64,000 nucleotides of DNA from AP-16 sp963755055 (GCA_963755055.1 CAVWIS010000030.1:1-64000); one strand, 5' to 3'. Shown: positions 27,739 through 36,326, counted from the first letter of the stretch. A program made the numbers and translations. The notes: generated by a model not told the origin, from the letters alone.

Positions 27739-28812
27739 TCACCTCGACGCCGGCCTCACTGCCGCCGCCCGGGCAGCGCCTCGCCGTCGGCGAGCACCAG
27801 CGCCTGCAGTCGGTCTCACCCCGCGATCCGCGGCAGCACCTTGTCGGTGAGCAGGGCGAACGAGCGGCGGCTCGAGCGGCGCGGCCATCAGATAGGTCAT
27901 CCCGGCGTCGGCTTCGAGCGCGCGGATCTGATCGGCCACCGCCTCCGGCGTGCCGTGCAGCATCACGTCATCGAGGTAGAACGCGATCGGGTCCTTGCCG
28001 TCGAAGGTCCGAACTTCCTGGCGATGGGCGGCGCGATCGGGGCCCACATAGGAGGCGACGGTCCATTGCGCGGCGCGCCGGGCGACCTCGCGGGCTTTCT
28101 CGGCGGTCTCGTCGATGGCGATGAGGCGGGCCATGGGGATCGTGCGGCCGCTCTCGCCGTGGCCGGCCGCGGCGAGTTTTTCGCCGTAATGGCGCCGCTT
28201 GCGCGCGAGATCGGCGCGCGAGGAATGCGGATCCATCAGGATGGAAAAGCCCTTGGCCGCCGCCCATTCGATCGCCGTCACGGAAGTTGCCGCCATCCAG
28301 GTCGGCGGGTGCGGCGCCTGCAGAGGTTTCGGTAGCACCTCGACTGCGTCGTAGCGGTAATACTTCCCCTCGTAGGTGAGCTTCTCGTTGGTCCACGCCT
28401 TGAGCACGATATCCACCGTCTCGTGGAAGCGGGAGACGCTCTCCTCGCCCGCAATCCCGAACGCCGCGAACTCACTGCGCTCGAAGCCGCGCCCGGCGCC
28501 CCAGTTGACCCGCCCGCCCGACAGCACGTCGAGCAGGGCCACCTCCTCGGCGAGCCGCAACGGATTGTAGAAGGGGGCGAGCGACACCGCGGTCCCGATC
28601 CGCAACCGCTTGGTGCGGGCGGCCGCCATGGTGCCCATCACGTGGACCGAAGGGCACACGGAGAAACCGGAGAAATGATGCTCCGCCAGCCACACCGCGT
28701 CGTAGCCGGTGGTGTCCATGATGGCGATGCGCTCGAGCGCCATGTCGTAGACGGAGCGCAACGGGACCGAGCGGTCCCGCCAGCCGAAGAACTGCAACAC
28801 GCCAACCTTCAT
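27739..28812 (-). CDS. LLM-class flavin-dependent oxidoreductase, probable C-terminal frameshift
   Basis: 357 residues as read, from ATG 28812 (MKVGVLQFFGWRDRSVPLR). It has the luciferase-like barrel with WLAEHHFSGFSVCPS, LRIGTAVSLAPFYNPLRLAEEVALLD and GGRVNWGAGRGFERSEF. The expected end, SFALLTDKVLPRIAG followed by TGA at 27816-27818, is in another frame. One extra base in the CGAGCGGCGG stretch near 27865-27872 explains this, so the residues after MAAPLEP are probably spurious. Oxidises an unknown small substrate with FMN or F420. A related gene follows at 28965. Confidence 0.85.
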   Translation of the reverse strand: MKVGVLQFFGWRDRSVPLRSVYDMALERIAIMDTTGYDAVWLAEHHFSGFSVCPSVHVMGTMAAARTKRLRIGTAVSLAPFYNPLRLAEEVALLDVLSGGRVNWGAGRGFERSEFAAFGIAGEESVSRFHETVDIVLKAWTNEKLTYEGKYYRYDAVEVLPKPLQAPHPPTWMAATSVTAIEWAAAKGFSILMDPHSSRADLARKRRHYGEKLAAAGHGESGRTIPMARLIAIDETAEKAREVARRAAQWTVASYVGPDRAAHRQEVRTFDGKDPIAFYLDDVMLHGTPEAVADQIRALEADAGMTYLMAAPLEPPLVRPAHRQGAAADRGVRPTAGAGARRRRGAARAAAVRPASR

Positions 28813-28840
28813 GGGGGCCTCCGTGAGCGGGACTGGCTTC

Positions 28841-28963
28841 AGAGCATTTCCCGGAAAAGTGGGCACCGGTTTTCCGAAAGGAAATGCGACAAGCGTCGAA
28901 GCTAGAGCGCTTTCCGGCCACGGCCCATCCGATTGATGGTCAACCCAATGGAAAGCGCTCTAG
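28841..28963. repeat. Two adjacent palindromic repeats
   Basis: 28841-28894 (GCATTTCCCGGAAAAGTGG...TTTCCGAAAGGAAATGCG) is an inverted copy of 13407-13457. 28902-28963 is a second hairpin (CTAGAGCGCTTTCC...GGAAAGCGCTCTAG). They lie between two LLM genes transcribed in the same direction. Confidence 0.65.
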
Positions 28964-28964
28964 T

Positions 28965-29808
28965 CTACAGCACCGCCGCCGCCATCCGCTCCAGCTGCGC
29001 CCCCATCTCGGCTTCGGTTGCGACGTGCGTCGCGCGCACCACCACGCGATCGGCGCCGGCATCGAACAGCGGCCGCACGACGTCCTTCCTCGGCTCCTGC
29101 CCGTAAACCGAGATGGTGATCGATTTTGGATCACGGCCGACCTCTGCGGCCAGCCGGTCGAGCTCCTTGCGGGCCTTCTCCAGGTCCGCCGGGGTGACGC
29201 GATTGGGCAGCCAGCCGTCGGCGTGGTCGACGATGCGCTTGAGCACATCTTTGGCGGATCCGCCGAGGACGATGGGCGGATGCGGCTTCTGCGCCGGCTT
29301 CGGATACACGCGCACCGGCGGGAAGTCGAAGAACTCGCCGTGAAACTCCGCCGCATCCTGGGTCCACAGGGCTTTCATCACGTCGAGCGCTTCCCGGGTC
29401 TGCGTCCATCGGCGCTTGAAATTGCCGCCGAATATCTCGATCTCCTCTTTCAGCCATCCGGTGCCGACGCCGAGAATGAAACGGCCGCCGCTGTGGTGGT
29501 CGAGCGCCGCGACCTCCTTGGCCAGGAGCAGGGGATTGCGTTGCGGCACCAGCGTGATCCCGGTCGCCAGCTTCAACGTCGTGGTCACCGCGGATGCGCG
29601 CGCCAGCGCAATGTGGGGCTCGGTGAAATGCGAATAGGTCCAGGGGATTTCTCCGCCCGTGGCCGGGAACGGGCTCTTGCTCTCGACCGGCACGGCGGGG
29701 TGCTCCGCATACCAGATCGAACTCGAAGCCCAGACGTTCCGCGGTTCGGCCCATGAAGGCCGGGTCGATGGTGTAGGCGGGCAATGGCATGGACAATCCG
29801 ATACGCAT
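28965..29808 (-). CDS. LLM-class F420-dependent-type oxidoreductase, one frameshift
   Basis: About 280 residues after repairing one extra base at 29720-29721. The N-terminal 29 codons from ATG 29808 (MRIGLSMPLPAYTIDPAFMG...) join to ESIWYAEHPAVPVESKSPFP, the conserved second strand with the flavin-site histidine. Further motifs are ATGITLVPQRNPLLLAKEVAALDHHSGGRFILGVGTGWLKEE (strands 3-4) and PIVLGGSAKDVLKRIVDHADGW. The layout fits the TIGR03619-type F420-binding subgroup. Its substrate is unknown. It lies upstream of the LLM gene 27739-28812, but palindromic repeats intervene. Confidence 0.8.
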
Positions 29809-29928
29809 GGCGGGCTCCCTGTTGGCAGGCGCCAGGGTCGACTGCGCGAGGCTCCGGGTCAAGCCGGCGGTGCAGGCATTTCCGACATGGAGCGATTTTC
29901 GGCGCGCGCGCCATGCGTAGACCTCTCG

Positions 29929-30050
29929 GGGTCTTCTCGCTCGCAACTCGCATCCCGGAGCGATTGAGGATTGCCCGCGCTCCCCTCCCTGGCGTGATGT
30001 CGCTTATGGCACATCGCGACGTATGCCAATACACTGGCGCCCGCAAATCG
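29929..30050. repeat. 115-bp imperfect direct repeat, copy 1
   Basis: The stretch GGTCTTCTCGCTCGCAACTCG...GCGTGATGTCGCTTATGGCACATCGCGACGTATGCCAATACACTGG is about 80 percent identical to 30848-30968. The two copies bracket the methyltransferase gene at 30108-30719. Confidence 0.65.
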
Positions 30051-30107
30051 CGGTCATCTGCAACCCGACAAGTTTGAAGGCGCCCGGTCATTATTGGAGA
30101 ATCGCTT

Positions 30108-30719
30108 GTGGAGCAGGTCTTTCGGCACGCCTATCGGCATAACCTGTGGGGCGATCCCGAATCGGCTTCCGGCCATGGGTCGGGGCTGGTTCGCACGGCC
30201 GCATTTCGCGATCAAATACCTCCGCTCATGATTGAACTGGGCGCTCGAACTTTGCTCGATGCCGGATGCGGCGATTTTAATTGGATGAAAGAGGTCCAAC
30301 TCCCCATCGAGCGGTATGTCGGGATCGACATCGTTCCGGAATTGATAACCCGCAATCGGACGAATTACGGCGATCGTGGAAGAGCATTCGTTCATCGGGA
30401 CATTGCTCGGGACGAGCTGCCGCGGGTGGACGTCATTTTGTGTCGCGATTGCCTAGTCCATCTTTCGTTCGATGACGCGTGGGCTGTTCTGCGCAATTTC
30501 AAGAGAAGTCGATCGCATTACCTTCTCACGACGACTTTCATTGAATTTCCGACGAACCTGGATATCGAGACCGGTGAATGGCGACAACTCAACTTGGAGC
30601 GATCGCCATTCAACTTTCCCCCGCCGAAAAAGATGATCGATGAAAAATGCCTGCATAGCGGTGGAATCTACGCCGACAAGCGACTTGCATTGTGGGAGCT
30701 GGAAGATATCGACGGCTGA
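30108..30719 (+). CDS. Class I SAM-dependent methyltransferase
   Basis: 203 residues from GTG 30108, with GGAGA eight bases upstream. Motif I is TLLDAGCGDFNWMKEV near residue 50, motif II-like YVGIDIVPELITRN, and motif post-II VILCRDCLVHLSFDDA. These place it in the class I Rossmann methyltransferases. An N-terminal SGHGSGLVRTAAFRDQIP and the C-terminal GGIYADKRLALWELEDI are conserved in a group often linked to sugar or glycan modification; this is tentative. Base composition is visibly less GC-rich than neighbours, and the gene is bracketed by a 115-bp direct repeat, so transfer is possible. Confidence 0.8.
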   Translation: MEQVFRHAYRHNLWGDPESASGHGSGLVRTAAFRDQIPPLMIELGARTLLDAGCGDFNWMKEVQLPIERYVGIDIVPELITRNRTNYGDRGRAFVHRDIARDELPRVDVILCRDCLVHLSFDDAWAVLRNFKRSRSHYLLTTTFIEFPTNLDIETGEWRQLNLERSPFNFPPPKKMIDEKCLHSGGIYADKRLALWELEDIDG

Positions 30720-30847
30720 CACCCGATCGCGCATTGCGGATCGAGAGCGATGCGACGTCGCGCATCCGGTGCGACACGCGCGCCGCATCGTGCGCGCTTG
30801 CCGCCGCGAAATCCGACCACGGAGGCCGTCGTGATTGGTTATGATGC

Positions 30848-30968
30848 GGTCAGGGCCTTCTCGCCCTGCAACGCGCATGCCGGAGCGAGGAAGGATCGCC
30901 TCGCTCGCCCCTGGGCGTGATGTCGGTTATGGCACATTGCGCCGGATGCCAATACACTGACTTTGCGT
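30848..30968. repeat. 115-bp imperfect direct repeat, copy 2
   Basis: Matches 29929-30050 (shared core GCGTGATGTCG.TTATGGCACAT.GCG then ATGCCAATACACTG). This copy lies directly upstream of the NTF2-like gene at 30993 and may contribute promoter or leader sequence. Confidence 0.65.
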
Positions 30969-30992
30969 CCGTGAACGAAAGGAGCTCGACCC

Positions 30993-31367
30993 ATGGCAGG
31001 CAACGGTCCGATGATCACCGATCTCGACAGGAAACGCATGCAGGCGATGGCGACCAAGGATTTTTCGACCCTCGGGTCGGTGCTCGCCGACGACCTGATC
31101 TATACGCATTCTTCGGCGCGGCTCGATACCAAGCAGAGCCTGATCGCCAATATGCAGTCCGGCTCGACCGTCTACGCGTCGATCGAGCCTTCCGACGTGA
31201 CCGCGCAGGATCTCGGCGACGCCGTCGTGCTGACCGGGATCGCGCGAATCAAGGTGGTGTCGAACGGCAAGCCCAATGCCTTCGGGGTGCGCTTCATGGA
31301 CGTCTATGCCAGGCGCGGCGGGAATTGGCAGATGGTCGCCTGGCAGTCGACCCGCCTGCCGGATTGA
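30993..31367 (+). CDS. Nuclear transport factor 2-like (DUF4440/SnoaL-type) protein
   Basis: 124 residues from ATG 30993, with AAAGGAG upstream. A compact cone-shaped alpha+beta fold is indicated by DLDRKRMQAMATKDFSTLGSVLADDLIYTHSS, followed by DTKQSLIANMQSG and the strands YASIEPSDVTAQDLGDAVVL and NWQMVAWQSTRLP. The fold supports enzymes (isomerases, cyclases) and simple binding domains; no catalytic residues can be assigned. It is followed 95 bases later by an SDR gene on the same strand, and may be co-transcribed. Confidence 0.8.
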   Translation: MAGNGPMITDLDRKRMQAMATKDFSTLGSVLADDLIYTHSSARLDTKQSLIANMQSGSTVYASIEPSDVTAQDLGDAVVLTGIARIKVVSNGKPNAFGVRFMDVYARRGGNWQMVAWQSTRLPD

Positions 31368-31462
31368 TCGTCCGGTCATCGATCGCGGGCGTTGAAGGCT
31401 CTGGACAAGCGCCGCCGGACCGGGGACGCTTTCCCGCGATGACAATGCCGGAGGAAACAAGG

Positions 31463-32284
31463 ATGGCCGCAGCCAACAAAGCCGTGATCGTCACCGGTGC
31501 CGCGAGCGGCATCGGTCTGGCGATGACCATGGGCCTGATCGCCGCGGGTCACGACGTGACCGCGGTCGACCGCAACGCCGCCGCCCTGACGGAACTGGGC
31601 AAGCAGGCGGCGCGGCTGAACGGGGGCAGCGTCGAGACCGTCACGGCCGATCTGGCGCTTCCCGACAGTTTTGCCCAGGTCACCGGCGCGGCGCTGATCA
31701 GATACGGACGCATCGATGCGCTGGTGAACAATGCCGGCATCGGCCAGGCCTCGGTGCGCAACGGCGCCCGCGGGCCGATCCGTTTTTGGGAAACCACGCC
31801 CGAGCAGTGGGGCCGTTTCATTGCGATCAACGCCGCCGCTCCGATCAACATGGCGCGTGCGGTGCTGCCGCACATGCTGGCGGCCGGCCAGGGGCGGATC
31901 GTCACCGTCACCACCAGCCTCGGGACCATGGTGCGGGCAGGACATCTGCTCTACGGCTCGTCCAAGGCGGCAGCCGAGTCGGCGATGGCGGTGCTGGCGG
32001 GCGACCTTGACGGCACCGGGGTGACGTCGAACGTGCTGGTGCCCGGCGGCGTGACCGACACGCCGCTGGTGGGGGACGCCCCCAACCGCGACAGGATGCT
32101 GAAACCCGCGATCATGGTCCCGCCGCTCATCTGGCTCTTGTCGGACGAGGCGCAGGGCGTGAACGGCAAACGTTTCATCGCCGCGGACTGGGACACCGCA
32201 TTGCCGGCTGCCCAGGCGGCGGAAGGAGCCGGCGCACCGATCGCCTGGCTCAGCATCGCCAGGATGCCGATCGAGCCGACGTGA
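31463..32284 (+). CDS. Short-chain dehydrogenase/reductase
   Basis: 273 residues. ATG 31463 was chosen for its GGAGGAAACAAGG ribosome site; ATG 31439 is possible. Classical SDR motifs are TGAASGIG (NAD(P) site), NNAGIG and the catalytic Ser region VTTSLGT with YxxxK as Y-G-S-S-K. VPGGVTDTP is the conserved cofactor-side segment after the active site. The Asp at the end of strand two (VDRNAAAL) suggests NAD preference. Substrate unknown. Confidence 0.9.
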   Translation: MAAANKAVIVTGAASGIGLAMTMGLIAAGHDVTAVDRNAAALTELGKQAARLNGGSVETVTADLALPDSFAQVTGAALIRYGRIDALVNNAGIGQASVRNGARGPIRFWETTPEQWGRFIAINAAAPINMARAVLPHMLAAGQGRIVTVTTSLGTMVRAGHLLYGSSKAAAESAMAVLAGDLDGTGVTSNVLVPGGVTDTPLVGDAPNRDRMLKPAIMVPPLIWLLSDEAQGVNGKRFIAADWDTALPAAQAAEGAGAPIAWLSIARMPIEPT

Positions 32285-32310
32285 CGTGGCGGCCACCCGT
32301 ATTGATTGCC

Positions 32311-32485
32311 GTAGGGTGGGCAAATCGCCCGGCACGGCGGATGAGACGCGGTGATGAACTGGCGGCGATTTGCCCACGCGGTGCGGCGTAGGCGCGGTGC
32401 GAACGCGGGCGCGGACAGCGTGGGCAAAATCGTACGAGCGGTCGGTGCGAGGGGCGCCGCCTCAGTTCGATTTTGCCCACCCTAC
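32311..32485. repeat. GTAGGGTGGGC palindromic repeat, copy 3
   Basis: About 175 bp, starting GTAGGGTGGGCAAATCGCCC and ending CGATTTTGCCCACCCTAC, same polarity as copy 1. It lies between the SDR gene and the racemase-superfamily gene. Confidence 0.9.
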
Positions 32486-32507
32486 GGCAACCGAAGGAAC
32501 TAAGGTC

Positions 32508-33215
32508 ATGCCGCGGCATTTCGGGATCCTGGTCCCGTCCACCAACACCACCTGCGAGATCGAGTTCTGCCGGCTGCCGCCGGATCTGCAGGTGCACACC
32601 GCGCGCCTCGGCAAGGGCGGCAATACGCCGTTCTCCCCGAGCCTCGACGCCGACGTGGCCTACCAGTCGAAACTGCTGGGCGACGCGCGGGTGGAGGTGA
32701 TCGCGCTGGCGCAAACCTCGGCCAGCCTCTTTGCCGACGACTACGACGCGGTGACGGTGCGGCGCATGACGGAAGCGTCCGGCGTACCCTCGCTGACCTC
32801 GGCAGAAGCCATCGGCCGGGCGCTGCGCGCGCTCGGAACGCTGCGCATCGCCATGGCGACGCCGTATTCGCCGGACGCCATCGCGCGGGCCACGCGCTAC
32901 TACGAGACCAAGTACGGGATGACTGTCGTCGCCACGGAAAGCCTTGGCGCCGGCGACGCCTACGCCATCGGCAAGATGGACGCCGGCATGGCGCAGGCGG
33001 CGTTCAGCCGGATCGATCGCCCTGACATCGACGCGCTGGTGGTGCCGGGAGGCAATTTTCCCACCATGGACTGGATCGCGCCCTGGGAGCGGCAGTTCGG
33101 CAAGCCGGTGATCACCACCAACCAGGCGACCCTGTGGGCGGTCCTGCGGGCGATGGGGATCGGCCAACCGCTGCCCGACCGCGGGCGGCTGCTGGCGCAG
33201 ATGCCGGCCGGCTGA
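32508..33215 (+). CDS. Asp/Glu racemase superfamily protein (maleate isomerase/AMDase-like)
   Basis: 235 residues from ATG 32508 (GAAGGAACTAAGG upstream). The opening HFGILVPSTNTTCEIEF is the conserved nucleotide-like pocket loop of maleate cis-trans isomerases and arylmalonate decarboxylases. The two catalytic cysteines of that superfamily are not where expected: the first site reads ALAQTSASL and the second VVPGGNFPTMDW. The fold therefore seems kept while classical Cys-based racemisation or isomerisation is unlikely. The only Cys near the active region is in NTTCE. It is probably a divergent hydrolase or decarboxylase, or a regulatory homologue. Confidence 0.75.
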   Translation: MPRHFGILVPSTNTTCEIEFCRLPPDLQVHTARLGKGGNTPFSPSLDADVAYQSKLLGDARVEVIALAQTSASLFADDYDAVTVRRMTEASGVPSLTSAEAIGRALRALGTLRIAMATPYSPDAIARATRYYETKYGMTVVATESLGAGDAYAIGKMDAGMAQAAFSRIDRPDIDALVVPGGNFPTMDWIAPWERQFGKPVITTNQATLWAVLRAMGIGQPLPDRGRLLAQMPAG

Positions 33216-33594
33216 GGTGGTTGGTAGGGTGGGCGTGCGCCGGGAGACCGGCAAGGAGTAGGTGGTGAAAGTCCACTGCGATGAAGGAGTAGCGATCCAC
33301 ATCGGCCCCGAGCCGTGCGTCGTTGTCCGCGAGGACAAGGGCGAAGCGTCGGCAGGGGAGCGCATAGGCCAGCCATTGAGCCTCGAAAACTACGTAATTC
33401 CGGGTCGCCGACACCTTGCCCACGGTGGAAGGCAACACGGCCGGGTGCGCGAGCGCGAGCGCCCGGACGGCCCGGCGTGGTCTAAGACCCTGGCATGTGC
33501 TGAAGCTCCTTGTACGGGAACCGGGAGACCCCGCGAACCGGCCAGGCTGGCTGTGCAGCCTGGTCCGCATCGGGAAGGCGAGGAGCCGTAGCCG

Positions 33595-35130
33595 ATGACG
33601 CACGGACGTGGGGAGTCAGACCCCGCCATAGTAGCTGCGAAGCCGACGAACAACGCGGAGCAATCCGCCGCGGAGCCGGTGGAGCCAAGGGCGGGGACCG
33701 AGGGGAATGCGAGCCAGCAAAGCACGTGCCGGGCGCAGGACCGGGCGAGCGTGTCACCTGCGCTGGAGCGCATACGGCAAGTAGCAAGGCAGAAGAAGGA
33801 GGAACGGTTCACCGCGCTCTTCCACCATCTCACCATCGATCTGCTCGAAGAGGCGTTTGACGAGCTTGCGGAAGACGCCGCGGCGGGCGTCGATGGCCAG
33901 ACATGGAAGGACTACGATGCGGACCTCGAGCGCAATCTCGAGGACCTGCACGCACGGGTCCAACGGGGGGCATACCGGGCGCAGCCGTCGCGGCGGGTCA
34001 ACATCCCCAAGCCTGACGGCCGCATGCGCCCGCTCGCGGTTCCGGCGCTGGAGGACAAGATCGTCCAGCGTGCGACGGCCGCGCTGCTGAATGCGATCTA
34101 CGAGGCAGACTTCCTCGGGTTCTCGTACGGGTTCCGTCCCGGACGGGGGACGCACGATGCGCTGGATGCGCTTTGTGTGGGGATCGCCAGCAGGAAGGTG
34201 AACTGGATACTGGACGCCGACATCCGGTCGTTCTTCGATACGGTGAGCCAGGATTGGCTCATCCGGTTCGTGGAGCATCGGATCGGCGACCCGCGCATCA
34301 TCCGCCTGATCCGCAAATGGCTCAAGGCGGGCATCCTCGAGGACGGGGTGGTGACGGTCAGTGACAGGGGAACCGGGCAGGGGTCGGTGATATCGCCGTT
34401 GCTCGCCAACATCTACCTGCACTACGTCATCGATCTCTGGGCCGAGCGCTGGCGACGGCACGAGGCCACGGGCGACATGATCATCGTGCGCTATGCCGAC
34501 GACATCATCGTGGGCTTCCAGCACGAGAGGGACGCCCGGCGCTTCCTGGACGCGATGCGCGAGCGGTTGGAGAAGTTCACGCTGTCGCTACACCCGGACA
34601 AGACCCGTCTGATCGAGTTTGGCCGTTTTGCTTCGGCCAATCGCGCGCGGCGCGGGCTCGGTAAACCAGAAACCTTCAACTTCCTGGGCTTTACCTTCAT
34701 TTGCGGCAAATCACGACGGGGCAAGTTCCAGCTCATACGGAAGACCCGGCGGGACCGCATGCGGGCGAAGCTCCAGGCGGTCAAGGAGGACCTGCGACGG
34801 CGCATGCACCAGCCGATCCCGGTGCAGGGGACTTGGCTGAACCATGTCGTCAGCGGCTACTTCAACTACCACGCAGTGCCGACCAACAGCCGCGCACTGT
34901 CCGCGTTCCGTCATCGCGTCATCATGCTCTGGCGGCGCGTGCTCCAGCACCGCAGCCAAACCGCGGAAATGACGTGGGAACGAATGCGGAGGCTGGCGAA
35001 CGACTGGCTTCCCACACCGCGTATCCGACATCCCTGGCCCGCAAAACGCTTCGCCGTCAGACACCCAAGGTGGGAGCCGTATGCCCGAATCGGGCACGTA
35101 CGGATCTGTGCGGGGGGCGCTCAGCAATGA
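33595..35130 (+). CDS. ltrA: Group II intron reverse transcriptase/maturase
   Basis: 511 residues. The RT domain (about residues 60-330) includes PDGRMRPLAVPALEDKIVQ (RT-2), SYGFRPGRGTHDALDAL (RT-3), WILDADIRSFFDTVSQDWL (RT-4) and RYADDIIVGFQHERDAR, whose YADD box (RT-5) carries the catalytic Asp pair. LHPDKTRLIEFGRFA is RT-7. A maturase (X) domain follows (GTWLNHVVSGYFNYHAVPTN). No HNH endonuclease zinc motif is present, so insertion probably relies on nicked or single-stranded targets. The C-terminus (PRWEPYARIGHVRICAGG) overlaps the domain V RNA at 35074-35106. It is intact, so the intron may be active. Confidence 0.95.
   Translation: MTHGRGESDPAIVAAKPTNNAEQSAAEPVEPRAGTEGNASQQSTCRAQDRASVSPALERIRQVARQKKEERFTALFHHLTIDLLEEAFDELAEDAAAGVDGQTWKDYDADLERNLEDLHARVQRGAYRAQPSRRVNIPKPDGRMRPLAVPALEDKIVQRATAALLNAIYEADFLGFSYGFRPGRGTHDALDALCVGIASRKVNWILDADIRSFFDTVSQDWLIRFVEHRIGDPRIIRLIRKWLKAGILEDGVVTVSDRGTGQGSVISPLLANIYLHYVIDLWAERWRRHEATGDMIIVRYADDIIVGFQHERDARRFLDAMRERLEKFTLSLHPDKTRLIEFGRFASANRARRGLGKPETFNFLGFTFICGKSRRGKFQLIRKTRRDRMRAKLQAVKEDLRRRMHQPIPVQGTWLNHVVSGYFNYHAVPTNSRALSAFRHRVIMLWRRVLQHRSQTAEMTWERMRRLANDWLPTPRIRHPWPAKRFAVRHPRWEPYARIGHVRICAGGAQQ
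35074..35106 (+). ncRNA. Group II intron domain V
   Basis: The sequence GAGCCGTATGC - CCGAATCGG - GCACGTACGGATC forms the conserved 33-34-base hairpin with the catalytic AGC triad at its 5' end. Domain VI follows (GGCGCTCAGCAATGAGCGTCC), with the branch-site A presumably in its bulge. Confidence 0.85.
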
Positions 35131-35146
35131 GCGTCCCTACCGCGAT

Positions 35147-35295
35147 AAAATCCCGGTGCAGACGGTAGAGGCAGGCACATGCGGCGCGTGGATTTTGCCC
35201 ACGCGGTACCACGCGGGTGCCGACCGCGTGGGCAAAATCGTACGCGAGGTACGGGCGAGGCGCGCGGTCGGCGCATCGATTTTGCCCACCCTTAC
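35147..35295. repeat. GTAGGGTGGGC palindromic repeat, copy 4 (3' part, after the intron)
   Basis: Continues the repeat begun at 33224-33234 and ends CGATTTTGCCCACCCTTAC, with one extra T compared with other copies. With the intron removed the repeat would be about 160 bp, the usual length. Confidence 0.85.
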
Positions 35296-35342
35296 GGGCG
35301 CTGAGTGAAACTGGCAATTCGGTGCGGTGAGCGAGACAGGTC

Positions 35343-36326
35343 ATGCCCAGCGATGAGAAGCAGCCCCCGCGGCTGACCGTTGCGGTGACGCGGGCGCTCC
35401 CGCCGCCCGTCATCGCGCTGCTCGAGACGCGCCACCATGTCCGGGTCAATCCCCACGACCGCGCGCTCAACCCCGATGAGCTGCAGCAGGCCGCGACCGG
35501 AGCGGACGCTCTCATCGTCACCGCCTTCGACCGGCTGGACGCGGACGCCATCGAACGCCTTCCGGCAGGCTTGCGCATCGTCGCCACCTACTCGGTCGGA
35601 ATCGAGCACATCGATCTCGAGGCAGCGGCCAGGCGCGGCATCGCGGTCCTGTCGACGCCCGACGTGCTGAGCGACTCCGTGGCGGAGATGGCCATTCTCC
35701 TGATGCTCGGCGCCGCGCGGCGGGCGCACGAGGGCTCCGACATGCTGTACCAAGGCCGCTGGGCCGGCTGGACGCCGACCCAGCTCGTCGGCATCGAGGT
35801 GACCGGCAGCCGCATCGGCATCTTCGGGATGGGCCGTATCGGGCGCACGATTGCGCGGCGCGCGCGCAGCTTCGACATGAAGGTCCACTACCACAACCGC
35901 CGGCGCCTGGAGCCCGCCCTCGAGGAGGACGCATGCCACCACGCGACCGTCGAGGGCCTGCTCGCCGTGAGCGACGTTGTCGTCCTGGCTGCGCCGTCGA
36001 CGCCGGAGACCAGGGGCCTGTTGAACGCTGCAAGGCTGGCGCTGATGCCGGCGGGCGCCATCGTGGTCAACATTGCCCGCGGCGATCTGGTCGACGACGA
36101 TGCGCTGATCGCCGCGCTGCAATCGGGACGGATCGCCGCCGCCGGCCTCGACGTGTTCAGCAACGAGCCGCGCCTGCACGAAGGGTATCTGGGGCTGCCC
36201 AATGTCTTCCTGCAGCCGCACCAGGGCAGCTCCACCCTGACGGCCCGCCTCAAGATGGCCGGCATTCTGCTGGATGGCATCGACGCGGTTCTCGCCGGCA
36301 AATCCGCCGTGAACCGGCTCGTCTAG
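35343..36326 (+). CDS. D-isomer-specific 2-hydroxyacid dehydrogenase
   Basis: 327 residues. The nucleotide domain carries GMGRIGRTIARRARSFDMKVHYHNR (GxGxxG, residues ~162-167), with no acidic residue after strand two, which suggests NADPH use. The catalytic residues are Arg in VNIARGDLVDD, Glu in VFSNEPRL and His in QPHQGSSTL. These match the glyoxylate/hydroxypyruvate reductase subgroup, although the substrate is not proven. The start ATG 35343 follows GAGACAGGTC; it lies 47 bases downstream of the intron-split repeat. The stop TAG at 36324 falls within the next palindromic repeat. Confidence 0.9.
   Translation: MPSDEKQPPRLTVAVTRALPPPVIALLETRHHVRVNPHDRALNPDELQQAATGADALIVTAFDRLDADAIERLPAGLRIVATYSVGIEHIDLEAAARRGIAVLSTPDVLSDSVAEMAILLMLGAARRAHEGSDMLYQGRWAGWTPTQLVGIEVTGSRIGIFGMGRIGRTIARRARSFDMKVHYHNRRRLEPALEEDACHHATVEGLLAVSDVVVLAAPSTPETRGLLNAARLALMPAGAIVVNIARGDLVDDDALIAALQSGRIAAAGLDVFSNEPRLHEGYLGLPNVFLQPHQGSSTLTARLKMAGILLDGIDAVLAGKSAVNRLV

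Larger units (their letters stand above)
33235..35146 (+). mobile_element. Group II intron with reverse transcriptase, inserted in repeat copy 4
   Basis: The intron starts with the conserved GTGCG at 33235 and its 5' region folds into typical domain I sequence (GTGCGCCGGGAGACCGGC...GTGGTGAAAGTCCAC). A catalytic domain V lies at 35074-35106 and the element ends AT at 35146. Joining the flanks (GTAGGGTGGGC at 33224-33234 with AAAATCC at 35147) restores the start of a GTAGGGTGGGCAAAATC repeat, fixing the boundaries at about base resolution. Length is 1912 bases. It encodes a maturase without an obvious endonuclease domain. Confidence 0.85.

Noticed and set aside
27739..27815. Extra C-terminal extension of the LLM protein
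   Set aside because: The family's normal end is found in another frame with a stop at 27816, so the extra residues come from a frameshift.
33235..35146. Retron or diversity-generating retroelement
   Set aside because: The RT has maturase domain X and a domain V hairpin lies at its 3' end, which identify a group II intron; no msr/msd or variable repeat pair is present.
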